A DNA stretch of 64,000 nt from contig NZ_JBGGWE010000006.1 of assembly GCF_041321095.1 (NCBI RefSeq), positions 186,001 through 250,000 of the forward strand, read 5' to 3'. Under the pieces are notes generated by a model. That model searched no databases, was not told the DNA's origin, and was given only the letters and a program-made list of their open reading frames with translations. Origin of the DNA: Fibrella arboris. GTDB taxonomy: Bacteria; Bacteroidota; Bacteroidia; Cytophagales; Spirosomataceae. Below, in pieces: positions 25,005-32,638 of the stretch (position 1 is its first letter; each line of letters starts with the position of its first letter). A program made the translations under genes and the position numbers.

Positions 25005-26186
25005 TCATTCTTCGTGAAGGGCCACGGCAGGCTGGATCGTAGCGGCTTGTCGGCTGGGGAACAGCGCACAGACCGTAACGAGCAGGTACACGACCAGGGC
25101 GGCAATCAGGATAGCGGTGATGTACACACTGGCGGGCAGATCGAATACGTTGAGCAGCGGAAACTGGCAGGCCAGCACGAGCCCCAGTACCAGTGCAAAA
25201 GTAGCCAGTACCCACATTTCCCCCACAAACTGCCACGAAATTGACCGTTCAGTGGCCCCCAGCGCCCGACGAAGGCCAATCTCGCCCCGCCGCCGGGTGA
25301 TGCTTACGTTCAACACCCCGAACAGGCCGAGCGCGACATTGATGAGCAGGAAGCTACACACAACGACGAAGATGATAGCAGGCACCAGCGTCAGGTTGTG
25401 CTGGTTCTGCCGCGACTCCGTCAGGTGATCCACATCAACGCTCCAGCCCGTGGCCATCGCCGTTATGGCCTTCACCAGCTTCGCCTCAAAAACAGCGTCG
25501 GTACCGGGTTTTACGTTGACCAGAATCTTTTTGTAGTACGGCTCACGGCTGTCAAGCTGCTCGAAAATAGCCGGTTTGTTCGTCATGAATTCGCCCTTGG
25601 CTTTAAAATTATCGACTACACCAACGATTTTCTTCTGGCGTGGGCCATCATTTTCTTTAGGCTTATCGCCCAACAATTGACCAATCGGATCTTCGTTGTC
25701 AAATAATTTTTCTTTCGCCTTTTGATTGATCACCACAGCCTTGTATTTGCCAATACTATCAGCGCCCGTGTACCATCTGCCCGAGGCCAATGGAATAGCC
25801 AGCACCTTGGCAAAATTCTCGTCGGTCACGTAAAAATCCATCATCGTGTTTCGATTCCCACGCACAACGGCATTGTTCATGGTATTGGCAGAAAATGGAC
25901 TATTATCGCTCATGCGTGAACTGGACGCCACTTCGGGAAAGGCGTTTATTCGCTGGATGATCCGTTGCGTTTTTTCGGCTACGGCTACGGTATCCTGGTT
26001 ATTATTTAAGTCAACCACCCAGATAGTTTCGTAAGCAAAGCCCAGCGGTTCACGGTAATTGCTGAGGTTGTGGACCAGCAGCGAAGCCAGCCCGAACAAG
26101 ACCATAAACGAGGCCCAGATCTCGATGATCAACAGCGAGTGCGCCCGTTTCTTGTTCCAGATGAGGGTAAACAGATGACGGATCAT
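25005..26186 (-). CDS. ABC transporter permease, MacB/FtsX type (second copy)
   Basis: A 393-residue inner-membrane protein. One N-terminal membrane helix (LLIIEIWASFMVLFGLASLLV) is followed by a large periplasmic MacB-core-like domain and three C-terminal helices of an FtsX domain (about residues 275-385), including the TRRRGEIGLRRALGAT coupling segment characteristic of MacB/LolC permeases. It should pair with the other permease to form a heterodimer powered by the ATPase at 27577-28278, working as a mechanotransmitter with the TolC-type channel. The gene follows the first permease after a word-repeat hairpin. Confidence 0.92.
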   Translation of the reverse strand: MIRHLFTLIWNKKRAHSLLIIEIWASFMVLFGLASLLVHNLSNYREPLGFAYETIWVVDLNNNQDTVAVAEKTQRIIQRINAFPEVASSSRMSDNSPFSANTMNNAVVRGNRNTMMDFYVTDENFAKVLAIPLASGRWYTGADSIGKYKAVVINQKAKEKLFDNEDPIGQLLGDKPKENDGPRQKKIVGVVDNFKAKGEFMTNKPAIFEQLDSREPYYKKILVNVKPGTDAVFEAKLVKAITAMATGWSVDVDHLTESRQNQHNLTLVPAIIFVVVCSFLLINVALGLFGVLNVSITRRRGEIGLRRALGATERSISWQFVGEMWVLATFALVLGLVLACQFPLLNVFDLPASVYITAILIAALVVYLLVTVCALFPSRQAATIQPAVALHEE

Positions 26187-26190
26187 TTTT

Positions 26191-26274
26191 TAAAGAGTGA
26201 AAGAATGAATGAGTGAAAGAGTGACCAGATAGAGGAAGGTGCGTTTAGCACTCTTTCGCTCATTCACTCTTTAC
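26191..26274. repeat. GAAAGAGTGA word hairpin between permease genes
   Basis: Left arm 26191-26223 (TAAAGAGTGAAAG words) pairs with right arm 26250-26274, which is one word shorter. The last codons of the upstream permease gene overlap the arm. The same words recur at 27525-27596 and 48339-48429. Confidence 0.75.
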
Positions 26275-27518
26275 GATTTTAAGGCTTCGGCAATATTGAG
26301 TTTCGACATCCGCAGGGCAGGCAGCACGCCCGATAACAGCCCGAATACCAGGCAGATACCCATACTGATCAGAAAAACGGGTACGTTGATGGTCAGGTCG
26401 GCATGGGCAATCCAGCCGCTGTTGTTGATCAGGGAAATGGCGATCAGGGTCAGCACCAGGGCGATGGCCCCGCCGATGAACGTGATGAAAATATTTTCCA
26501 CAATAAACTGCCAGAGCAAGGTACGTATGGGTGCCCCGAAGGCTTTTCGTATGCCTATTTCCGAGGCACGTTCCAGAATCCGGCTCACGTTTACATTCAC
26601 CAGATTAATGGCAGGCAACCCCATCAGCATCAGCATGATAAACCCGATGACGCCGTAGAACATAGTTTTCAGGCCGCTGTCGCCGTCGGCAAAGGCGCCC
26701 ATAAAACTTTCCAGATAAGGCAGGCTTTTTACGACCAGTACGTAATACTTGAATCCATCCTGATCGCCCGGTACCGGAATGCGCTGGATAAAGCGTTGAA
26801 ACTCATCGTTAATCGCTTTCATGCCCCGCTTATCGCCTGCCAGCGCAATGGCAATGTAATTCCCCCGCAGGCCTGTATTCTGGTAATTACTTTTGGGGGC
26901 GGTGTAGGGAAAATAAACGTCGGCATGCGTCAGAATCCGTGTGATCGGGCTGCCTTTCACTACACCAATTACTTTGTAGTGAATGTTCTCGATCTCCACA
27001 TCTTTCCCAACGACCGGCTCCGACGGATCTTCGAAATACTGTTTTCTGAAGTCATCGGTAATTACCGCTACGTAATCGCCATTGGCGATGTTCTGTTCGT
27101 TGTACGGTTTTCCTTCCAGGAACTCGAAATCAGTTACCCGCCAGAAGTCAGCGTCGGTAAACTTGGTGTTCAGGTCGATTTTTTGGGAGCCGACATACGC
27201 GTTCGACGTGTTGAACATCGAGCAGATCGTCACCCGCTCGGCCGACTTCAGGGCTTTGGCGTATTTGGTTAAAAACCTGAAGCTCATCGGCCCCTGCGAC
27301 CGACCATTGCGGCCCGAATCCAGCTGGGTCATCATCTGGATATAGATTGACCGGTCGCGCTTCAGTTCGGGATAATGCGCACCAAATAAATGGTCGAGAA
27401 ACGAGGTCAGCACCATCAGCACAGTCAGCGTCAGGCTGATGCCGAAGAGCGTAATGAAGGTATAGAACGGGTGCCGCAGCAACACCTTCCAGGCGATTTT
27501 TATATAGTTCGTGAGCAT
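26271..27518 (-). CDS. ABC transporter permease, MacB/FtsX type (first copy)
   Basis: A 415-residue permease with the same topology as its neighbour: helix 1 (YTFITLFGISLTLTVLMVLTS), a periplasmic domain, then three C-terminal helices in the FtsX domain with ILERASEIGIRKAFGAP as coupling segment. It is only distantly similar to the second copy, so a heterodimer rather than a recent duplication is likely. The ATG at 27518 (MLTNYIKIAWKVLLRHP) is chosen because the upstream extension lies in a word-repeat hairpin. It is a member of the efflux operon 31384-23530. Confidence 0.92.
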   Translation of the reverse strand: MLTNYIKIAWKVLLRHPFYTFITLFGISLTLTVLMVLTSFLDHLFGAHYPELKRDRSIYIQMMTQLDSGRNGRSQGPMSFRFLTKYAKALKSAERVTICSMFNTSNAYVGSQKIDLNTKFTDADFWRVTDFEFLEGKPYNEQNIANGDYVAVITDDFRKQYFEDPSEPVVGKDVEIENIHYKVIGVVKGSPITRILTHADVYFPYTAPKSNYQNTGLRGNYIAIALAGDKRGMKAINDEFQRFIQRIPVPGDQDGFKYYVLVVKSLPYLESFMGAFADGDSGLKTMFYGVIGFIMLMLMGLPAINLVNVNVSRILERASEIGIRKAFGAPIRTLLWQFIVENIFITFIGGAIALVLTLIAISLINNSGWIAHADLTINVPVFLISMGICLVFGLLSGVLPALRMSKLNIAEALKS

Positions 27519-27524
27519 AAGGGC

Positions 27525-27596
27525 GAAAGAGTGAAAGAGTGAGTGGTGAAAGAGGGGTACGCTGACCATCGCTCTGTCATTCAGTCATTCTTTCAT
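27525..27596. repeat. degenerate GAAAGAGTGA word hairpin
   Basis: The left side GCGAAAGAGTGAAAGAGTG faces TCATTCAGTCATTCTTTCAT. It is an imperfect inverted repeat of the same word family as 26191-26274, located between the ATPase and first permease genes and reaching the ATPase stop region. Confidence 0.55.
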
Positions 27597-28278
27597 TTAG
27601 TAGCAACGAATCCCCCACCATGGCGCCGTCGAACAGGCGGATCAGGCGGTGCGTTTTCCGGGCCATCGTTTCGTCGTGCGTGACCATCACAATGGTGCTG
27701 CCTTCGGTATTGAGTTGCTGAAGAATGGCCATGATCTCGTTCCCCATCGCACTGTCGAGGTTCCCCGTCGGTTCATCGGCCAGGATGATCGACGGGCGGC
27801 CAACAATGGCCCGGGCAATGGCCACGCGCTGTTTTTGTCCGCCCGATAGCTGGCCGGGAAAATGCTTCATGCGGTTACTCAGACCCACTTTTTCCAGTGC
27901 CTCCTGCGCCAGTTGCCGACGCGATGCCCCTGTTGTGTCGCCTTTCCGGTACAGCAGCGGAATCTCCACGTTATCGAGCACCGAGAGGTCGCTGATCAGG
28001 TGAAAGCTCTGGAAAATGAAACCGATCTGCTGATTGCGCAGCAGGGCCAGTTCCTTGTCGCGGTACTGGGTCACGGTTTTTCCGTCAATCGCTACCTGGC
28101 CGGCGCTGGGCGCATCCAGCAGGCCCATCAGGTTCATCAGCGTCGACTTACCGCAGCCGCTGGGCCCCATGATCGAGATGAACTCACCCGACTTGATCGT
28201 CAGATTGATGTTGGTCAGCGCCAGGGTCTCGATGGAACTGGTGCGGTACACTTTTTCGATGTTTTTGAGCGTGATCAT
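27577..28278 (-). CDS. ABC transporter ATP-binding protein, MacB/LolD type
   Basis: A 233-residue ATPase. Walker A GPSGCGKST, Q-loop region, signature LSGGQKQRVAIARAI, Walker B SIILADEPTGNLD and the H-loop VTHD are all intact, and the length and LADEPTGNLD box are typical of the MacB/LolD/FtsE group. The ATG at 28278 (MITLKNIEKVY) is preferred; upstream codons belong to a G-rich hairpin. It energises the two FtsX-type permeases encoded next in the operon. Confidence 0.95.
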   Translation of the reverse strand: MITLKNIEKVYRTSSIETLALTNINLTIKSGEFISIMGPSGCGKSTLMNLMGLLDAPSAGQVAIDGKTVTQYRDKELALLRNQQIGFIFQSFHLISDLSVLDNVEIPLLYRKGDTTGASRRQLAQEALEKVGLSNRMKHFPGQLSGGQKQRVAIARAIVGRPSIILADEPTGNLDSAMGNEIMAILQQLNTEGSTIVMVTHDETMARKTHRLIRLFDGAMVGDSLLLNERMTE

Positions 28279-28294
28279 GTGATTGGGCAGGGGC

Positions 28295-28354
28295 GTAGGG
28301 CTTGGGGCTTGGGGGTTTGCTCTTGCGTCAGCTACCCCCGGCCCCAAGCCCTAA
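28295..28354. repeat. GGGCTTGGGG word hairpin before the ATPase gene
   Basis: AGGGCTTGGGGC at 28297-28308 pairs with 28341-28352, and flanking G-runs and C-runs extend the stem. The right arm overlaps the stop region of the TolC gene. Word style is close to that of the in-gene element at 18460-18526. Confidence 0.7.
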
Positions 28355-29862
28355 GCTCCTTGCAGTTTCTGGTTTGTGTCGAAATCGTATAAGGTCAATA
28401 AACGGAGCGTGTAGTACGATTGCCAGTAGTCGCGAAGGGCCAGAATGGCGTCGCGGCGGGCGCGGTCTTTGTCTTGCGTAGCAATGCCTAAGTCGGTCAC
28501 GGTCAGGTCGCTGAGGCGGAAACGTTCCTGCGCGATCTGGTAGCGGGTCTGGGCAATCTGGTCGGCCTCGGCGGTTAATTTCACCTGCTGACGAAGCATA
28601 TCGAGTAGCGTTACCTGCGTGTAAATCTGCTGCTCAAACGTGCGCCGGGCCTGCTCCAGCGTTTGCACGACCAGTTGCTGGTTGGCGCGGGCTGTTTCGG
28701 TACGAGCCTGCGCCCGGCCCCAGGTCATGATGGGTACGGTAAACTGAAGTATAACCGACTGCCGGTCTTGTGGCTGAATGTACACATCAATGGGTCGGCT
28801 GCCCCGGTTGGTCAGGCCAAAATCGGCGTTGAGGGTGGCGTTGATGCCGTTTTCTTTCCGGGCTTTCTCCACATCACGGTCGGCTTCGAGCCGCCTTCGC
28901 TGAAATCCGATGGCGTCTGAGCGGTTGGCGAATGCCTCGGCCAGGGCCTGCTGAAGGTCGATCTCGAACGAACGTACCTGATCGGGAATAACCAGCTCAA
29001 AAGAACGTACCTGATTCGTCGTTGTCTGGGTGTTGATATAAGACCGCAGTTTCAGCGACGCTACTTCGGCGCTTTGCCGGGCCGATGCCAGATCTTTCCG
29101 GGCGTTCAGTACGCTCAGTTGAAGTTGCAGCAGATCGTTGCGCGAGATTTTGCCCAGTTCCAGCTTGTGTTTGGCAATGGTGTACAGCGTGTCGTTGTTG
29201 GCGCGGTTGGTCTCGGCAATCTGTAGGTTCACCTGCGCCACCAGTAAATCGAAATACAGGCCCGTGGCATCGAGGGCTACCTGCTCCATGGCCTCGATAT
29301 ACTGCTGATTGCTCTCGGCATACCGCAGCGGCTCAATGCGCCGGTCCCACTTCATCTGGTTGAACCGGAATAACGGCTGGCTGATGCCGAAGGCAAACGG
29401 GATACCGTTGTAGAGCGTAGACCGGTTCAGGAAATTATCGAACCGCTGGAGTTGCTGCTGCACATAGATCGACCCGCCCGTTTGTGGAATGTTCTGGCTC
29501 AGCGACAGGTTCAGCAACGAGTTATTGAGCGACACGGGCTGAAACGCGATGGTTCCGTCGGGTTGCTGCACCTGAATGAAGGAGCGGGTAAAGCTGGGCA
29601 GCGACCCGTCGAGACTGAGTTGCGGCTTGAAATCGGCCAGAAACGAGCGGTATTTCCAGTAGTTGGTCTTCTTCAGCGTAGCCGCCTGCTTGCCCGCAAT
29701 CGATTGTTCACGCGCCAGATTTATGACTTCATCCAGCGTCAGTTTCAGTGTGGGCCAACTGGTCGGTTGGCCCACACTGAAACTGACGCTGGTAAGGGAA
29801 AAAAAAGCGGCGAGGACCAGGTGTATTGCTATCGCACGAGTAGTTCGTAAGCATCGCCCCAT
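28351..29862 (-). CDS. TolC-family outer-membrane efflux protein
   Basis: A 503-residue outer-membrane channel component: a signal peptide, then two internally related halves rich in coiled-coil helices (for example IAKHKLELGKISRNDLLQLQLSVLNARKDLA in outline, and its counterpart near YQIAQERFRLSDLTVTDL). I place the start at 29862 (MGRCLRTTRAIAI), which yields a normal signal peptide; a much longer frame upstream encodes only low-quality sequence. A perfect 26-bp inverted repeat (29733-29792) is translated at the signal peptide/mature junction. It forms a trans-envelope conduit with the membrane fusion protein and ABC permeases of the same operon. Confidence 0.92.
   Translation of the reverse strand: MGRCLRTTRAIAIHLVLAAFFSLTSVSFSVGQPTSWPTLKLTLDEVINLAREQSIAGKQAATLKKTNYWKYRSFLADFKPQLSLDGSLPSFTRSFIQVQQPDGTIAFQPVSLNNSLLNLSLSQNIPQTGGSIYVQQQLQRFDNFLNRSTLYNGIPFAFGISQPLFRFNQMKWDRRIEPLRYAESNQQYIEAMEQVALDATGLYFDLLVAQVNLQIAETNRANNDTLYTIAKHKLELGKISRNDLLQLQLSVLNARKDLASARQSAEVASLKLRSYINTQTTTNQVRSFELVIPDQVRSFEIDLQQALAEAFANRSDAIGFQRRRLEADRDVEKARKENGINATLNADFGLTNRGSRPIDVYIQPQDRQSVILQFTVPIMTWGRAQARTETARANQQLVVQTLEQARRTFEQQIYTQVTLLDMLRQQVKLTAEADQIAQTRYQIAQERFRLSDLTVTDLGIATQDKDRARRDAILALRDYWQSYYTLRLLTLYDFDTNQKLQGA
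29733..29792. repeat. perfect 26-bp-arm palindrome inside the TolC gene
   Basis: Arms 29733-29758 and 29767-29792 are perfect inverted repeats with an 8-base loop. The element is in frame and encodes SVSFSVGQPTSWPTLKLTLD, that is the end of the signal peptide and the start of the mature protein. A hairpin this strong near the 5' end of the coding sequence might impede translation. Confidence 0.85.
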
Positions 29863-30130
29863 CGGGGCCAGATGTCTACAGGCCATTATGCCACACAAAC
29901 TATTGAGCGGCAACAGCCCCGCAGGTCGCCTACCTACGGCACGCCAATACGCGGGAGATAACGCATTGGCTACCGATGTTGTGCCCCCATGGGGCGGCGC
30001 TGCATTGCTGATGGCCTGGGCAGCCAGCGGACCGGTTATGGTCTGCCATGAACGGCTCAACGTACCTGGCCAGAAAAACGACACCAATTTTTCCTTTATC
30101 CACGACCCACTCTTTCGCTCTTTCATACGT

Positions 30131-31384
30131 TCACTCTTTAGAAATCGTGAGTTGCTCCAGGTGCTCGTAGTCGCTCAGATCGGTCAGAATCACCTTGTCG
30201 CCGGGCTGCAGGCCGCTTTTGATCTCTACCCAGTCGAAGTTGGTCAGGCCAATCTCCACCTCCCGCCGCCGGGCGACGCTATCATCTCCCAACACATAGA
30301 CAAACTGACGGCGTTTGCCTTTGAAGGCTGGTCCGTTGGCTATCCGAGTGGCATTGGCCGTACGATTGGTCACCACGAATACCTCTACTTTCTGATTGGG
30401 CCGCAACACCGCATTGTTATTATCGTCGAGACTGACGGCGAACTTGATCGTACCGTTTTGCACGGATGGTTTCACCTGCGTAATCAGTCCCCGAAGATCG
30501 GTTTCGTTGATGCGAACGATGACGGGCTGCCCTGCCCGCAGTTGATCGGCGTAGGTATCGGAGCACGACGCTTCGACCCGGAAACTGCCCAGATCAGCCA
30601 CTTTCGCCAGCATGTCGCCCTCGTTTACCGCCGATCCCACGTTCTCGTTCACCCAGGTAAGCACTCCCGCCCGGTCGGCCAGAATATCGGCCTGCCGGAG
30701 TTTCTGGGCCAGTACTTTCAGGTTCGTGCCTTCAATGCGGGCCTGCAATTGCGATTCCTTCAGGCTCGCCCCCATCGACCGGCGGTTATAATCCAGGTCA
30801 TTCTCCAGTTGTTTCTTTTCCAGTTGGGCAATGCGCAGGGCATTTTCGGCGCGGGTAACGTCTTCGGGCGTTTGACCACCCACTTTCAGTAGTCGCCGGG
30901 CGTTCTCTACTTCGGCCGTTAGTTTGTTGATATTCAGCAGCTTGATCTGATCGTTCACATCCGCATCGTACAGGTTCTTGTCGAGTTTCATCCTGAGCTG
31001 CTCGATGCCGTTCTGCTTCAACGCCAGTTGATCCTGTAGCTTTTCATATTCGATCTGCGTCAGCGATTTGTCCAGCTCCACCAGCGGCTGACCGGGACGT
31101 ACCCGCGCACCGGGCGTGAGCAATACCCGCCGGATGCTGGCCCGAATGGGGCTGGTCATAATCTGTTCGTAGGCCGGAATGATCTCGCCGGTAGCGTTCA
31201 GCGTATTTTCGACGGGCCCATTCTGCACCACCGCCGTCCGGATCTTGGTGGCCTCAATTGATGTTTTCAGCAGCGAGCGGGCGCCAAGAACAACCCCCGC
31301 CAGACCCAGCAGCGCCACAAGGCCAACAAGCCACGTCTTTCGACGAGAGCGGGTAACAAGTTCGGGGGCCAGTTCACGATCCAT
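30131..31384 (-). CDS. membrane fusion protein (HlyD/RND-MFP type) of an ABC efflux system
   Basis: A 417-residue periplasmic adaptor anchored by one N-terminal helix (TWLVGLVALLGLAGVVLGA). A lipoyl-like half (GEIIPAYEQIMTSPIRASI), a long coiled-coil hairpin (about residues 100-210) and a beta-barrel domain (LITQVKPSVQNGTIKFAVSL) follow, ending with a membrane-proximal domain (IKSGLQPGDKVILTD). The start at 31384 gives a short basic cytosolic tail before the helix. It is the first gene of a minus-strand operon with TolC, ATPase, two permeases and the sigma-54 regulator, and lies just downstream of a sigma-54-type promoter. Confidence 0.93.
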   Translation of the reverse strand: MDRELAPELVTRSRRKTWLVGLVALLGLAGVVLGARSLLKTSIEATKIRTAVVQNGPVENTLNATGEIIPAYEQIMTSPIRASIRRVLLTPGARVRPGQPLVELDKSLTQIEYEKLQDQLALKQNGIEQLRMKLDKNLYDADVNDQIKLLNINKLTAEVENARRLLKVGGQTPEDVTRAENALRIAQLEKKQLENDLDYNRRSMGASLKESQLQARIEGTNLKVLAQKLRQADILADRAGVLTWVNENVGSAVNEGDMLAKVADLGSFRVEASCSDTYADQLRAGQPVIVRINETDLRGLITQVKPSVQNGTIKFAVSLDDNNNAVLRPNQKVEVFVVTNRTANATRIANGPAFKGKRRQFVYVLGDDSVARRREVEIGLTNFDWVEIKSGLQPGDKVILTDLSDYEHLEQLTISKE

Positions 31385-31411
31385 ACAGCATACACATTTT
31401 ACCTGTAGGGC

Positions 31412-31429
31412 TTGCGAATGACGTGCCAA
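31412..31429 (-). promoter_or_regulatory. sigma-54 (RpoN) promoter of the efflux operon
   Basis: On the minus strand TTGGCACGTCATTCGCAA matches the consensus TGGCACG-N4-TTGCW with one mismatch (TCGC for TTGC). The invariant GG (-24) and GC (-12) are present with the required ten-base spacing. The predicted start of transcription, near 31402, is about 18 bases before the membrane fusion protein ATG. The operon itself encodes a sigma-54 activator. Confidence 0.8.
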
Positions 31430-31481
31430 CGGATAGCCCATTGTCTATCAATAGATTGAGTCAATCTACAAATTGAAAACG

Positions 31482-31516
31482 TGTGCGGAATTGCACTATC
31501 TGTGCGGATTCGCACA
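31482..31516 (-). promoter_or_regulatory. tandem dyad, probable enhancer sites for the NtrC-type regulator
   Basis: Two 16-base sites, TGTGCGGAATTGCACT (31482-31497) and TGTGCGGATTCGCACA (31501-31516), agree at 13 of 16 positions and are 19 bp apart, about two helical turns. The second has perfect TGTGCG/CGCACA arms. Their centres lie about 87 and 106 bp upstream of the predicted sigma-54 start site, the normal position for NtrC-family upstream activating sequences. Confidence 0.7.
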
Positions 31517-31517
31517 C

Positions 31518-31603
31518 GGTGAGCGAGTCGTCCACGGCACCAGCCGTGGAGGCAATCTAGTTCACTTGGCTCCACGGCTGGTGCCGTAGACGACTCGCTC
31601 ACC
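31518..31603. repeat. 33-bp-arm inverted repeat upstream of two divergent genes
   Basis: Arms 31518-31550 and 31571-31603 match at 32 of 33 bases around a 20-base loop. Each arm contains the internal palindrome CCACGGCACCAGCCGTGG, the same arm-within-arm design as 24931-24993. It begins two bases after the enhancer-like dyads and ends 32 bases before the oxidoreductase start. Confidence 0.85.
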
Positions 31604-31635
31604 GGTAAACTTCAGCCAAATATGCTTTTGAGGGT

Positions 31636-32607
31636 ATGGAAAATTTGCAATGGGGCATTATTGGTTGCGGCGACGTAACCGAAGTGAAAAGTGGCCCGGC
31701 TTTCAAAAAAATACCCCATTCAACGGTGGTGGCCGTGATGCGCCGCGATGCCCAAAAAGCCGCCGATTACGCCAACCGCCACAACGTACCTATCTGGTAT
31801 ACCGATGCCGATGCCCTGATCCATGACCCGGCCGTGAACGCGATTTATATTGCTACGCCGCCCAGCAGCCATGCCGACTACGCCATTCGGGCCATGCGCG
31901 TGGGTAAGCCGGTGTATGTTGAGAAGCCCATGGCTCTGAACGCATCGGAGTGCGAGGCCATGAATCAGGTGAGTCGGGAAACGGGTGTACCCCTCTTCGT
32001 AGCTTTTTATCGCCGGGCACTTCCCTATTTTCTCAGGGTGAAAGAGCTGGTCGATGCAGGCGTGATTGGCCAGGTACGTTCCGTTTCCATTCAGTTGAAC
32101 TGGCAACCAAACGAACGGGAATTGGACCCGCAGGCCGGGTGGCGCGTTGACCCAGCCGTTTCGGGCGGGGGCCTTTTCCACGACCTGGCCGCACACCAGT
32201 TCGATTTTCTGGCGTTTCTGCTTGGCCCTATCCAATCGGCCAGCGGCCTTGCCCGTAATCAGGCGGGCTTATATACCGCCGACGATGTGGTGGTCGCTGC
32301 ATTCGAGTTTGCCTCGGGCGTGGTGGGAACGGGTAGCTGGTGCTTCACGGTAAACCCGGAGCAACGTCTCGAACAAACCCAATTGATTGGCTCGAAAGGC
32401 AAGATCACCTTCTCGTTCTTCGAGAATTTTACCATCACCGTCGATACGGCGGCGGGCACCGATATACTGACCGTTCCGTTTCCCGAGCACGTGCAACAGC
32501 CACTGATCGAACTGATCGTCAACGAGCTACGCGGCGGCAAGGCGAGCCCGAGTACGGGCGGAACAGGGGCACAAACCAGCCAGGTGCTGGATTGGATCAC
32601 GGGGTGA
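31636..32607 (+). CDS. Gfo/Idh/MocA-family oxidoreductase
   Basis: A 323-residue cytosolic NAD(P)-dependent oxidoreductase without signal peptide. Rossmann start LQWGIIGCGDVTEVKSGPA, then ATPPSSHADYA and the conserved YVEKPMALNASECEAM with the catalytic EKP lysine, then SGGGLFHDLAAHQFDFL in the C-terminal domain. The GCGD-TEVKSGPAF signature resembles enzymes annotated as sugar dehydrogenases. The substrate is unknown. It is divergent from the efflux operon, with the 33-bp-arm repeat between them, and convergent with the subtilase gene. Confidence 0.92.
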   Translation: MENLQWGIIGCGDVTEVKSGPAFKKIPHSTVVAVMRRDAQKAADYANRHNVPIWYTDADALIHDPAVNAIYIATPPSSHADYAIRAMRVGKPVYVEKPMALNASECEAMNQVSRETGVPLFVAFYRRALPYFLRVKELVDAGVIGQVRSVSIQLNWQPNERELDPQAGWRVDPAVSGGGLFHDLAAHQFDFLAFLLGPIQSASGLARNQAGLYTADDVVVAAFEFASGVVGTGSWCFTVNPEQRLEQTQLIGSKGKITFSFFENFTITVDTAAGTDILTVPFPEHVQQPLIELIVNELRGGKASPSTGGTGAQTSQVLDWITG

Positions 32608-32638
32608 CCAATGACTCTGGTGAATCAGCCGGTATCGG

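Noticed and set aside
29863..30126. A long N-terminal extension of the TolC protein
   Set aside because: The extension is low-quality sequence without features and would bury the signal peptide; a normal signal begins at 29862.
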